64,000 nt of DNA, from NCBI GenBank assembly GCA_028282595.1, contig JANQHQ010000026.1, positions 62,001-126,000 of the forward strand, read 5' to 3'. A program made the translations under genes and the position numbers. Below the pieces are notes generated by a model. It was not told the DNA's origin. It saw only the letters and a list, made by a program, of their open reading frames with translations, and ran no database searches. Position 1 is the stretch's first letter. Each line of letters opens with the position of its first letter. The stretch comes from Chlorobium sp. (GTDB lineage Bacteria > Bacteroidota > Chlorobiia > Chlorobiales > Chlorobiaceae). Shown here piece by piece: positions 26,242-34,872 of the stretch.

Positions 26242-27102
26242 TCAGTACGTCTTCGTCATATCCCTGTCCACACAGATAATAAAATCGGCACGGCCCTTGT
26301 GCTTATCCTCCAAACACCGAATGTTCTCCTGTTCCACCGTGGTAATGGTCATGTATCGCAAGGAGTCATTCCGTTGCCGTAAATACGATAGAATACCTTG
26401 ATGAAAGTCTGAATGATAAGCGCCGTTGAGGTGCAGAAAGGTGTGGCCGCCTGTATGGTTCGATAAAATAAAATACGCCATTGTGGCATCTTTGATGGCC
26501 TGGGCCTTCACCAGCTCGGGAGTGCCGTGTTCACCCATCATCGTCAATATATTTTTATACTGCGGCAATTCAGGATCGAACCGAATGGGGAGCGGAGCGA
26601 TCCAGCCTTTTTCTTCATCGCCGAGCGCGTCCAGAGCGGCGAAGCCTCCGTTTTTATGGACCATACGGGCAAATCTTCTCGGGATGTTCGTCCCGATAAA
26701 CGGTATCCCGTTATCCCTTGCGAAATCCACTATCGGAGCATAGTCCGTTTTGTAGTTGGACCACAGGCGGGCCAGGGAATCCAGACCCGAGTAATCGATC
26801 ACACCACCGAGGTAATCGTCAAGCGCCTTCTGATTGTCGGCCTCGAACATTTCAGCGCCCAGAATCAGCTTGCCGGCTTTGTGCAGATCCTTGCTCAACT
26901 CCAGTTGCAGCCAGTGTGCGATGGAATTGTTGTGCAACTCTCCGAAAAGAACAACGTCGCTTTTTTTCGCTTTCTTGAACAGCTTACGATAGCTTACCCT
27001 TTTGCCGGCCTTGTCATATATCTCAAACGCCGACTTATCCTGTCCGTACGCAACGATACTCAAACAGGAGGTAACAAGCAGGATGATCAGTTTGTAAAAC
27101 AT
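26242..27102 (-). CDS. ChaN-family (haem-binding/TIKI-like) exported protein
   Basis: A 286-residue protein with a signal peptide (about 1-20, ending AYGQ) and a ChaN/PF04187-type domain. Visible motifs are the metal-site start VVLFGELHNNSIAHW, GAEMFEADNQ, and HTFLHLNGAYHSDFHQGI near the C-terminus. Relatives are linked to iron or haem uptake, and the fold is shared with TIKI metalloproteases. GC content is lower than in neighbouring core genes, and its best context match would be Bacteroidetes-like, so transfer is plausible. It is isolated, with no iron transport genes nearby. Confidence 0.82.
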   Translation of the reverse strand: MFYKLIILLVTSCLSIVAYGQDKSAFEIYDKAGKRVSYRKLFKKAKKSDVVLFGELHNNSIAHWLQLELSKDLHKAGKLILGAEMFEADNQKALDDYLGGVIDYSGLDSLARLWSNYKTDYAPIVDFARDNGIPFIGTNIPRRFARMVHKNGGFAALDALGDEEKGWIAPLPIRFDPELPQYKNILTMMGEHGTPELVKAQAIKDATMAYFILSNHTGGHTFLHLNGAYHSDFHQGILSYLRQRNDSLRYMTITTVEQENIRCLEDKHKGRADFIICVDRDMTKTY

Positions 27103-27278
27103 TGTATCGGCCTTGCAACAGTTTCAAGATTTCCGGTCTGATACGGCTTGACCAGGGTTTCGGCAACAGCGACATCTCCGGCAACACCGATCATTTTTCC
27201 TGAGGGAATATCGTTGTATATTCGATCAAAAGGAGTGTTCTGCACGTAATAAAGTAACAAGAGGGCATCTTTATTTAT

Positions 27279-27435
27279 TGTCATGAGCGATTCAAGTGCA
27301 AGGCGAACGGAGTCCCGATAGCAATCGGGATAAACTTCAAAACTGGAGTCCCGACAGGTCGGGATGAGGATTTTGATCCCGACTCGTCGGGACAACGAAG
27401 CAATTGAAGCGCGAAATAAATACATAGAGGTGCCC
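27279..27435 (+). repeat. Dispersed palindrome-rich repeat, copy 1
   Basis: About 157 bases containing a series of small palindromes (for example TCCCGATAGCAATCGGGA, CCCGACAGGTCGGG and CCCGACTCGTCGGG). It closely matches the reverse complement of 58878-59044. It starts at TTGTCATGAG, ends at TAGAGGTGCCC and sits just upstream of the 46-residue gene. It looks like a mobile intergenic (MITE- or REP-like) element. It accounts for most of the 27103-27450 gap. Confidence 0.75.
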
Positions 27436-27450
27436 AAGAGGTGAAGAGAA

Positions 27451-27591
27451 ATGAAACGTCTGTTGTATTCCATAGCCCTGCTCGTACTGTTTTTCGGCAT
27501 ACCGCTGCTCATCATACGACAGTTCAGCTTCGGCAGAAACGTTCACGCTAAAGGAATCGGTCGTGAAATCCATTCAAAGAGGACATCATGA
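27451..27591 (+). CDS. 46-residue single-pass membrane protein
   Basis: A small gene. It opens MKRLLYSIALLVLFFGIPLL and has one hydrophobic segment (about 5-22), followed by a basic tail ending HSKRTS. The ribosome binding site is AAGAGGTGAAGAG just upstream. Its stop overlaps the next start (ATGA at 27588), implying translational coupling with the four-helix protein. The family is not recognised. It may be a partner subunit or a leader-type membrane peptide. Confidence 0.6.
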   Translation: MKRLLYSIALLVLFFGIPLLIIRQFSFGRNVHAKGIGREIHSKRTS

Positions 27592-27959
27592 TGAATACAA
27601 GCTATTCGACTGTTTCGGCGATACTGTTCGGCCTGGTCGCACTGCTCCATCTGTTCCGGGCTATCCTCGGCTGGGAGGTGCTGATCGGGGACTACATGCT
27701 GCCGGTGGTGCGATCGTGGATTGTGTTCGGCATCGCCATCTGTTTTGCCGCCTGGGGCATACGCGGCTCGAAGACCTATACGGCGGTTTCCGCTCTGCTG
27801 TTCGGCCTCGTGGGTCTGCTCCATCTCTATCGCGCGCTCGTCTCGCACACGCTCGTCGTGATCGGCACCTTCACCCTGCCGGTGGCCGCATCCTGGACCG
27901 GTTTTATCCTGTCCGCGGGTTTTTGTGTCTGGGGCCTGCTGAGTTACCGGTCTTCCTGA
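27588..27959 (+). CDS. Four-helix membrane protein made of two repeats
   Basis: 123 residues built from two similar halves of about 55 residues: the first begins YSTVSAILFGLVALLHLFRA and the second YTAVSALLFGLVGLLHLYRA. Both halves end in a tryptophan-glycine segment (FAAWGI and VCWGLL-like). Each half has two hydrophobic helices, so four in all. Single-repeat relatives exist as hypothetical proteins, so this looks like an internal duplication. The function is unknown. Coupled by a 4-base overlap to the preceding 46-residue gene. Confidence 0.75.
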   Translation: MMNTSYSTVSAILFGLVALLHLFRAILGWEVLIGDYMLPVVRSWIVFGIAICFAAWGIRGSKTYTAVSALLFGLVGLLHLYRALVSHTLVVIGTFTLPVAASWTGFILSAGFCVWGLLSYRSS

Positions 27960-28008
27960 GGATGGGGGTGAAGGGGCGCTCCACGGAACTCTGCGCCCCT
28001 GCCCGACC

Positions 28009-29382
28009 CTACCCGAAGTAGAGACTCTTCACGTTCACGAACTCCCGGATACCGTAGTACGACAGCTCACGCCCGTACCCCGACTGCTTGACCCCGCCGA
28101 ACGGCAGACGCGGATCGGACTTGACCATGGCGTTGATGAAGCAATTACCCGCATCCAGCCTCCGGGCCAAGGCCGCCGCCCGTTCGACGTCCTTTGAAAA
28201 GACCGCCGAACCGAGCCCGTAGGGGCTGTCGTTGGCAATCCTCACCGCGTCGTCGTCATCGGCCGCTTCAATGACCGCCGCAACCGGCCCGAAGGTCTCT
28301 TCGCCGTAAACGGCCATGCCGGGATGGACATCACTGACGACCGTCGGCGGGTAGAAAAATCCTTCCCTGTCCGGCACCGAGCCCCCACAAAGCACTCTCG
28401 CGCCGAGCGACCGACTCTGTTCGACCTGATGGTGCAGCTCGTCACGGAGGTCCTTTCTGGCGATCGGCCCGACATCGACCGAAGGGTCGAAAGGATCACC
28501 CACGGTTTTCGCTTGCATCTTCTCGAGAAGCATCTCCTCGAAACGGGCCTTTACCGCCGGAAGCACGATAAACCGTTTCGCGGCGATACAGCTCTGGCCG
28601 GCGTTGAGCAGCCTGGCGGCGATACAGACATCCACAGCCGTTTCGAGATCGGCATCGTCGAGCACGATGTAGGGATCGTTGCCGCCGAGTTCCAGCACGC
28701 TTCTCTTGAGCGCCGCGCCGGCCCTGCTTGCGACCGCCTTCCCTGCGCCCGTACTGCCGGTCACCGAGACGGCCCTGATCACGGGATGATCAATGACCTC
28801 GCCGACCACGCGGCCCACCTCCCCGATATCGACATGGAGAGTTCTGTAGAGGTTTTCGGGAAAACCCGCTTCCCGGAAAAGCCTTTCAAGGGCGATGGCC
28901 GAACCCGTGACGTTCGGGGCGTGCTTGATGACGATACCGTTGCCGGCCATCATGACGCCGGCCGCAAAGCGCAGCACCTGCCAGTAAGGAAAGTTCCAGG
29001 GCATCACGCCGAGGATCACGCCGAGCGGCTCGAAGGTCACCATCCCGGCGACGCCGTCGACGTCGACCGATTCCGGCTGCAGATACTTTTCGGCGTTCAG
29101 GGCGTAGTACTCACACACCCAGGCGCACTTTTCGACTTCCGCGACAGCCTGGACGAACGGCTTTCCCATTTCGCGGGTGATCGTTTCGGCGTGCGTGCGG
29201 CTCTCCCGGCGAAGCAGGGAGGCAAGGCGCAGAAGCGGCTCCTTTCTCTCTTCGACGGAATAGTGTTTCCACGTATCGGCCGCTGCACCGGCCGCCACGA
29301 GCACCTCTTCAATTTCCGCCGCCGTCATGGCGGGATAGCCGGCGAGCACCTCGCCGTCAGTTGGATTTATGGTGGTAATCAT
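28009..29382 (-). CDS. NAD(P)-dependent succinate-semialdehyde/aldehyde dehydrogenase
   Basis: A 457-residue ALDH-superfamily enzyme that oxidises an aldehyde to an acid. VMPWNFPYWQVLRFAA, the NAD-binding VTGSTGAGKAV, catalytic Glu in LELGGNDPY and nucleophile Cys in NAGQSCIAAKRF are all present. The short N-terminus and ITTINPTDGEVLAGYP opening resemble succinate-semialdehyde dehydrogenases of the Sad/YneI type. ATG 29382 has a GAGGAGG ribosome binding site; the frame extends to 29469 but without family similarity. No neighbouring gene clarifies the substrate. Confidence 0.88.
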   Translation of the reverse strand: MITTINPTDGEVLAGYPAMTAAEIEEVLVAAGAAADTWKHYSVEERKEPLLRLASLLRRESRTHAETITREMGKPFVQAVAEVEKCAWVCEYYALNAEKYLQPESVDVDGVAGMVTFEPLGVILGVMPWNFPYWQVLRFAAGVMMAGNGIVIKHAPNVTGSAIALERLFREAGFPENLYRTLHVDIGEVGRVVGEVIDHPVIRAVSVTGSTGAGKAVASRAGAALKRSVLELGGNDPYIVLDDADLETAVDVCIAARLLNAGQSCIAAKRFIVLPAVKARFEEMLLEKMQAKTVGDPFDPSVDVGPIARKDLRDELHHQVEQSRSLGARVLCGGSVPDREGFFYPPTVVSDVHPGMAVYGEETFGPVAAVIEAADDDDAVRIANDSPYGLGSAVFSKDVERAAALARRLDAGNCFINAMVKSDPRLPFGGVKQSGYGRELSYYGIREFVNVKSLYFG

Positions 29383-29563
29383 ATGCGATCCTCCTCTGTT
29401 TCTCACAAGTAATAATTTTCTCAATCGAGCGCCGGCATCCTGTGGATACGGGCGCCCGATCCTTTTCACTTTACCCGGCCAATTCTGAACCGGTCGTTTC
29501 AGGGCCGGGCAAACCGAAGGAGCAAGTTACGGCATTTCGAGGACTTGAAAAACCCGCAGGGCG

Positions 29564-30517
29564 TTAACGATCCTCTTCCAGCGAATCGTATATCGCCAGG
29601 TAGCTTTCGTAGCGGGCGGGGTCGATTTCACCGGTCTGTGCCGCCTCCCGGACCTTGCAGCACGGTTCCACGGTATGCGTACAGGAAGAAAAGGAACACC
29701 CCGACATCGATTCGAGAAATTCCGGGAAGTAAAACCTGAGATTCTCGCGGGTGATACCGTCCAGATTGAACTCCCTGAGTCCGGGAGTGTCGATCACGTA
29801 CCCTCCGCCGGACAGCGCGATCATGGCGGCGTTCGTCGTGGTATGCACTCCTTTCAGGGTGCAGGCGCTCACCTCCGCCGTTTTGAGGACCTCCTTTCCG
29901 ACAAGCCGGTTGATCAGGGTGGACTTGCCGACGCCGGAATGACCGCTGAAAGCGGACGTTTTTCCGGCAAGCGCCCGCGCAAGATCATCCATGCCCCGAC
30001 CATCACAGGCACTGACCGGAAAGACCGGGTAGCCGAGCTCCCTGTACGGAGCCATGAGCTCCCGGACCAGGGCGTCGTCGGCGATATCCATCTTGTTGAC
30101 CACGACGATGACCGGCATCCGCTCGGATTCGGCGAAAACAAGGTACCTGTCCACCATGCGCCGGTTGAGCGGGGGCTCCAGAGCGGAAACGACAACGGCG
30201 AGCTGGTCGATGTTGGATGCGATCACCTGGATTTTTTCCCTGCTGCGGTTGCGACGGGGGTCCCGCTTTCTGGTCAGGGCGGAATGCCGCGCACACACCA
30301 GAGAGACAACCCCTTCCGGCCGGTCCCCCCCGGCCGTAACCGTTATCCTCACCCGGTCACCGACCGCGACGAGGCCGGTTCCCGTGTTTTCGGTTTTCGT
30401 GCCGCGAAACGTCGAACAGAGACACCGGCTGCCCGCGGCATCTTCGGCGACGTACATGCCACCCCGCGCTTCGACGACGCGCCCCTCGAACTCGTCATTC
30501 CTGTGCAGTCCGCTCAT
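29564..30517 (-). CDS. rsgA: Small ribosomal subunit biogenesis GTPase RsgA
   Basis: Circularly permuted GTPase that helps mature the 30S subunit. 317 residues: an N-terminal OB-fold (about 1-100), then the GTPase motifs in permuted order, NKMD (G4), SGHSGVGKSTLINRL (G1) and DTPGLREF (G3), and a C-terminal zinc-binding region with CSFSSCTHTVEPCC. Length and order are standard. It lies 27 bases after recG on the same strand and is probably co-transcribed. Confidence 0.96.
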   Translation of the reverse strand: MSGLHRNDEFEGRVVEARGGMYVAEDAAGSRCLCSTFRGTKTENTGTGLVAVGDRVRITVTAGGDRPEGVVSLVCARHSALTRKRDPRRNRSREKIQVIASNIDQLAVVVSALEPPLNRRMVDRYLVFAESERMPVIVVVNKMDIADDALVRELMAPYRELGYPVFPVSACDGRGMDDLARALAGKTSAFSGHSGVGKSTLINRLVGKEVLKTAEVSACTLKGVHTTTNAAMIALSGGGYVIDTPGLREFNLDGITRENLRFYFPEFLESMSGCSFSSCTHTVEPCCKVREAAQTGEIDPARYESYLAIYDSLEEDR

Positions 30518-30544
30518 TGCTTCCGCGTCTTTCGGGGAAAAAGA

Positions 30545-32701
30545 TCAGGCGATGTCCGCCAGGGAAAATTTTTCATGGTAGTGTTTCAGATAGTACTCCC
30601 TCACCATCGCATTGCACGGCTCCGCGAGCGCGACGTCATGCCCCACAAGTTCGAACGCCGCCCGCCGGGCGGATGCCATGATATCGAAATCCCTGTCGAT
30701 ATCGGCAACCTTCAGCCCGGTCACCATACCCGACTGTTCCGTGCCGAGAACATTGCCCGCACCGCGCATGGTCGCATCGATTTCCGAGAGACGGAAACCG
30801 TCCGCCGTACGCTCCATGGCTCTGAGCCTTTCCCCTGGCCCGCTTCCCGGAGAACCGCCGTAGAGCAGAAAACAGAAAGAGCGGTGCTCTCCCCGGCCCA
30901 CTCTTCCACGCAGCTGGTGAAGCTGGGAAAGGCCGAAGCGCTCGGCGTGGCGTATCACCATGACCGTGGCGTTCGGAACGTCCACGCCCACCTCGACGAC
31001 CGTGGTGCCGACCAGGAGATCGGCGTCTTTCGACCTGAACGCGTTCATCACCCGCTCTTTCTCGGCCGACGGCATCCGGCCGTGAATAAGCTCCATGCGC
31101 AGATCCGGAAGCAGCTCGGAGCGAAGCCGGCGGAATCCCTCGGTCGCGGCAAGAAGATCCATCTTTTCGGATTCCTCGACAAGCGGAAACACAATATAGG
31201 CCTGCCTTCCCTTGCGGACCTCCTGCCGCAGAAAATCGAGCACCTTCGCGTTTTCGCTCTCGTGGCAAAGCCTGGTGACGATGCCTTGCCGCCCGCCGGG
31301 CAACCGGTCGATCACCGTGACGTCGAGATCGCCGAATACGCCCATGGTGAGTGTTCTCGGAATCGGCGTGGCCGTCATGAGCAGGACGTGGGGAGTGTCC
31401 GCCTTTTCCTGAAGGGCCTTGCGCTGCAGAACCCCGAAACGGTGCTGTTCGTCGATCACGGCAAGGCCGAGGCTCCTGAAACGGACACCCTCCTCGATGA
31501 TCGCATGCGTACCGACAAGAATGTCTAACCGGCCCTCCTTGAGCAGGCGGAGCGTTTCGAGGCGCTCCTTTTTCCGGCGGTTGCCCGTCAGAAAACCGGT
31601 TTTCAGGCCGAGCGGTTCCGTGAACTTCCGTAACGAGAGATAGTGCTGAAAAGCCAGTATTTCGGTCGGAGCCATGAAGGCCGCCTGCAAGTCGTTATCC
31701 GCCGCAAGCGCCATGGCGAACATGGCGACCAGCGTCTTTCCCGAACCCACGTCTCCCTGCAGCAGCCTGTTCATGCGCCGGCCGCTGCGAAGATCGCGGT
31801 AAATTTCACGCACGGCCTCTTTCTGGGCGTCCGTCATGCTGAACGGAAGCGTTTCGTACAGCGCCTCGGTATAGCGGCCCGAACGCTCGAAACGCACGGC
31901 CCCGGTCCGTTGCCCGAGTGAGGCCCGGCGCAATGCGAAAAAAAGCTGAGCGTAGAACAGCTCCGTCCATTTGAAGCGGTAGAGAGCCTTTTCGAGCATC
32001 TCCGGAGAGTCGGGAAAGTGAATCATGCGGTACGCTTCCCCGAGAGAGAGAAGCCCGTAACGCCGCAAGAGCGTATCCGGAAGGTTTTCCCCGAACCGCG
32101 GAGGAAACGTGGACATGGCTTCGCGTATGATGCTCCTCAGCACACGGGACGAAAGGGCCGCCGTTTTCATGGATCGCGTCGAGGGGTAGAGCGGTACGAT
32201 CGCACCGGTATGGAAAAGATCGAGATCGTCGGTTTCCCCTCCGTTCTCCCGGCCGCTTCCGCGATTCAGACGCTCGTACTCGGGATGCTGCATCTGCGGC
32301 ACACCTCCGAAAAAGCTCACTTTCCCGTGCACGGCGAGCGTATCGCCCTCTCTGAAGGCCCCGGAGAAGTACGCGGCGTTTCTGAACCAGACAAGCTCGA
32401 GAGCACCCGACCCGTCCGAGAGCTTTGCCCTGAAACGGCTCCGTCCCTTCGCCCCCGTTTCCCTCGTACCCCGTCCGACCGCCCCGACGACCGTCACCTG
32501 TTCACCGTCGATCAGCGCGGCGATGCTCTTGACCGTGCGCCGGTCGAGATAGCGCCGGGGAAAATAGCCGTACAGATCGGCGAGGGTTTCGATACCGGCC
32601 TGCCTCAGCGCGCCGGCCTTGCGCGGCCCCACGCCCTTCACTTCGGTCACGGCGATGCCTCCCGGATCGTTCAGCGCCCCGCTCTTTCCTGCTTTCCGCA
32701 A
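30545..32701 (-). CDS. recG: ATP-dependent DNA helicase RecG
   Basis: Branch-migration helicase that rescues stalled forks and processes recombination intermediates. 718 residues: a wedge/OB domain (about 60-170), then superfamily 2 motifs, Walker A QGDVGSGKTLVA, MAPTEILAFQH, the DEQH box VIDEQHRFGVLQR, TATPIPRTL, and motif VI QLRGRVGRGEH. The start at 32701 gives a short lysine/glycine lead before the helix-hairpin-like KGVGPRKAGALRQAGI, as in the family. Transcribed away from rpmE, with promoter sequence between. Confidence 0.97.
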   Translation of the reverse strand: MRKAGKSGALNDPGGIAVTEVKGVGPRKAGALRQAGIETLADLYGYFPRRYLDRRTVKSIAALIDGEQVTVVGAVGRGTRETGAKGRSRFRAKLSDGSGALELVWFRNAAYFSGAFREGDTLAVHGKVSFFGGVPQMQHPEYERLNRGSGRENGGETDDLDLFHTGAIVPLYPSTRSMKTAALSSRVLRSIIREAMSTFPPRFGENLPDTLLRRYGLLSLGEAYRMIHFPDSPEMLEKALYRFKWTELFYAQLFFALRRASLGQRTGAVRFERSGRYTEALYETLPFSMTDAQKEAVREIYRDLRSGRRMNRLLQGDVGSGKTLVAMFAMALAADNDLQAAFMAPTEILAFQHYLSLRKFTEPLGLKTGFLTGNRRKKERLETLRLLKEGRLDILVGTHAIIEEGVRFRSLGLAVIDEQHRFGVLQRKALQEKADTPHVLLMTATPIPRTLTMGVFGDLDVTVIDRLPGGRQGIVTRLCHESENAKVLDFLRQEVRKGRQAYIVFPLVEESEKMDLLAATEGFRRLRSELLPDLRMELIHGRMPSAEKERVMNAFRSKDADLLVGTTVVEVGVDVPNATVMVIRHAERFGLSQLHQLRGRVGRGEHRSFCFLLYGGSPGSGPGERLRAMERTADGFRLSEIDATMRGAGNVLGTEQSGMVTGLKVADIDRDFDIMASARRAAFELVGHDVALAEPCNAMVREYYLKHYHEKFSLADIA

Positions 32702-32707
32702 ACCGCT

Positions 32708-32735
32708 TTGTATCTGCGCTTTAATCTTGTATATT
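32708..32735 (+). promoter_or_regulatory. Sigma-70-type promoter for rpmE-frr
   Basis: TTGTAT at 32708-32713, a 16-base spacer and TATATT at 32730-32735, about 65 bases before the rpmE start. The position and hexamers fit a housekeeping promoter for the ribosomal protein gene. Confidence 0.55.
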
Positions 32736-32800
32736 GCCTAACACGTTTTTATATCCTGAAACTGACAACGGCGCTTCAAGAGAAGAAGCAGCGAAAGATC

Positions 32801-33016
32801 ATGAAGAAAGATATTCACCCGAAGTATACGAAAGTTACCGTTACCTGCGCCAACTGCGGCTACGCTTTCGAAACCCGTTCCACCAGACCGTCGATCAAGG
32901 TCGATATCTGCAGCAACTGTCATCCGTTCTACACCGGCAAGCAGGTGCTGGTCGATACCGCCGGGCGCGTCGAACGCTTCCAGAAGAGGTTCTCCAAAGC
33001 CGCTCCGTCCAAGTAG
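32801..33016 (+). CDS. rpmE: 50S ribosomal protein L31
   Basis: A 71-residue zinc-binding form of L31. MKKDIHPKYTKVTVTCANCG starts the protein, the second cysteine pair is in VDICSNCHPFYTGK, and VDTAGRVERFQKR follows; all are family landmarks. ATG 32801 is the right size, although the frame stays open far upstream inside recG on the other strand. It is followed 44 bases later by frr, so translation-related genes are grouped here. Confidence 0.97.
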   Translation: MKKDIHPKYTKVTVTCANCGYAFETRSTRPSIKVDICSNCHPFYTGKQVLVDTAGRVERFQKRFSKAAPSK

Positions 33017-33060
33017 CTCTCCCCCGCGGCCACTCCTCAATCAACAAGACAAGAACAGGC

Positions 33061-33621
33061 ATGAGCGTCAGGGATGTTATCCGGAAAGTCGAAGAGAAAA
33101 TGAAAAAAACGGTCGAGAGCTTTCAGCACGAGATCGCCTCGATCAGAACCGGCAAGGCAACGACAGCTCTGCTCGACCGTGTCAAGGTCGAAGCCTACGG
33201 CCAGATGATGCCGCTCAAGCAGATCGGCAACGTCGGCGTGCAGGACGCTCACACGCTCATGATCCAGGTATGGGACAAGTCCATGGTCGCACCCGCGGAA
33301 AAAGCCATCCGGGACGCCAATCTCGGGCTGAATCCGGCCGCCGAAGGCCAGAGCATCCGCGTCAGCATACCCCCGTTGACCGAAGAGCGCCGCAAGGAGT
33401 ATGTCAAGCTCACCAAGAAGTACGGCGAGGATTCCAGGGTCGCCCTCCGCAACCTGCGCCGCGACATCCTTCACGGCGTCGACAGACTCGAAAAGGACAA
33501 GGAGATCGGAGAGGACGAAAAAAACCGGGGCCGGAAGGAAGCCGACGACCTGGTTCACAAGTACGAGAAGCAGGTCAACGACATGATCGCCCAGAAGGAA
33601 AAAGAGATCATGGAAGTGTGA
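33061..33621 (+). CDS. frr: Ribosome recycling factor
   Basis: Splits the post-termination ribosome with EF-G. 186 residues, standard length. Seen: SFQHEIASIRTGKATTALLD, the GQMMPLKQIGNV loop, GQSIRVSIPPLTEERRKEYV and the C-terminal three-helix bundle. The frame is open to 32734, but that part shadows rpmE; ATG 33061 gives the family start MSVRDVIRKVEEKM. The 3' end overlaps bchY by 14 bases. Confidence 0.97.
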   Translation: MSVRDVIRKVEEKMKKTVESFQHEIASIRTGKATTALLDRVKVEAYGQMMPLKQIGNVGVQDAHTLMIQVWDKSMVAPAEKAIRDANLGLNPAAEGQSIRVSIPPLTEERRKEYVKLTKKYGEDSRVALRNLRRDILHGVDRLEKDKEIGEDEKNRGRKEADDLVHKYEKQVNDMIAQKEKEIMEV

Positions 33622-34849
33622 AGTACTCCTTCATTTTCCTGAACGCCTCCTTTCTTCCCAGAAGTCCCGCCACCATCCCGAGCACCGTGCCCGCCCCCGC
33701 GGCGAAAAACAGCGGCCGGGCCGAGATGTTGTTCGTATAGTAGATCGCCGGTATACCCCGCTCCTTGGCGAAGCTGTCGAGCGAGGTCGTTCCGATAACC
33801 AGGTCGGGTTCGTACTCCTCGACGGCCTGCATATCCTCCTCGAGATATTTCCTGTATCTGATTTCGGTGCCGAGCATCGAGAGAAGCTGATGATCTTCCT
33901 CTCCGAGCGGTGTCCTCGCGATGGATGTCGAAGCGTAGGGAACGTCGAGACCCGCTTCGAGCAGCAGCCTGACAACCGGCAGTTCGTTGCCTTCGTAGCC
34001 GGCGACGATAACCGCTCCGGACACTCCATCGAACTTCGCGACAACCCCGGCCGCCCTGGCTTTTTCTTCTTCGGCGACCTCCCGCACCCGCGTCCTGTCG
34101 AGGTCGAGCGCCTCACCGACTCGCTTGATCCACTCCCCTGTCGCTCCGGCCCCGACAGGATTTCCGGAAACGATCCGCATCCCCCTTTCCCGGAGCAGTT
34201 CCGCGGTTTTCTCGTAGAACGGGTGGAGCACGGCGCAGGCGCCCGCCCTGGCCGCCTCGACGTAATCATCGAGATCACCTGCGGGAATGCTGATCACCGA
34301 TTCGACACCGATGCGCTGCAACACGCTCCCTGTTGCCATGGCGTCAACCGGAAAAATCTCCCCGATAAGCACGAGCGATTTCCGGTGCTTGGGAGCGTCG
34401 AAATCCCCGAAACGTTTGAGAAGGTTCGCCACCGTCACATCCTTCGCCTCGGGGTGGGTCTTGATCTGGAAAGCCGGCAGTCTCACCAGCGCAACCCTTG
34501 CGTTACCGGCTCTTTCGGGAAGCAGCTCCTCGGGAATACCCGCCGTTTCGGCGACACAGGTGCTGACCACGGGAATGAAGGTTACCGACGGGTCCGAAGC
34601 GATCTCATCGATGGTCGCCCTGACGTCGTCGATCATCGTACCGCCCGAAATCTGGACGTTCATAAGCTCGGGAGAAACGATCGATCTCCTTGCCGCGTAG
34701 AAATGAGAAACAAAGGTCAGACCGTAGAGGCAGCCCTGGTCGGCGACAAGACAGACCCTCGCGCCCTCGATCCGCGAAAGCACACGCAGCCCGCCGAAAG
34801 CAGGGCACATCGACTGCGGGTGCAGATTATGGTACGTTTTTTTTTCCAT
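33608..34849 (-). CDS. bchY: Chlorophyllide a reductase subunit Y
   Basis: Nitrogenase-like subunit that with BchX and BchZ reduces ring B of chlorophyllide on the way to bacteriochlorophyll. 413 residues. Candidate iron-sulfur cysteines are at 15 (QSMCPAFGG), 40 (DQGCLYGL) and 98 (VSTCVAETAG). The length and the segment VISIPAGDLDDYVEAARAGA fit BchY rather than BchN or NifD. bchX and bchZ are not in the window. Preceded by a HU-like gene with a 23-base gap, and convergent with frr with overlapping ends. One of the strongest signs that the host is a photosynthetic green sulfur bacterium. Confidence 0.92.
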   Translation of the reverse strand: MEKKTYHNLHPQSMCPAFGGLRVLSRIEGARVCLVADQGCLYGLTFVSHFYAARRSIVSPELMNVQISGGTMIDDVRATIDEIASDPSVTFIPVVSTCVAETAGIPEELLPERAGNARVALVRLPAFQIKTHPEAKDVTVANLLKRFGDFDAPKHRKSLVLIGEIFPVDAMATGSVLQRIGVESVISIPAGDLDDYVEAARAGACAVLHPFYEKTAELLRERGMRIVSGNPVGAGATGEWIKRVGEALDLDRTRVREVAEEEKARAAGVVAKFDGVSGAVIVAGYEGNELPVVRLLLEAGLDVPYASTSIARTPLGEEDHQLLSMLGTEIRYRKYLEEDMQAVEEYEPDLVIGTTSLDSFAKERGIPAIYYTNNISARPLFFAAGAGTVLGMVAGLLGRKEAFRKMKEYFTLP

Positions 34850-34872
34850 GACGGTTTGTCGCGTGCTGCCGT

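Noticed and set aside
27087..27515. Minus-strand frame of 142 codons at the start of the ChaN-like gene
   Set aside because: About a third of it is translation of the dispersed palindromic repeat, which also appears translated near 58.9 kb. The remaining 65 codons (27087-27284) have no recognisable family and overlap the start of a clear gene.
29470..29520. Inverted repeat CCCGGCC/GGCCGGG between the aldehyde dehydrogenase and rsgA
   Set aside because: There is a long loop and no T-run in either direction, and such arms arise easily in GC-rich DNA.
29675..31528. Plus-strand open frame of 617 codons opposite rsgA and recG
   Set aside because: It is antisense to two secure genes, with no domain motifs.
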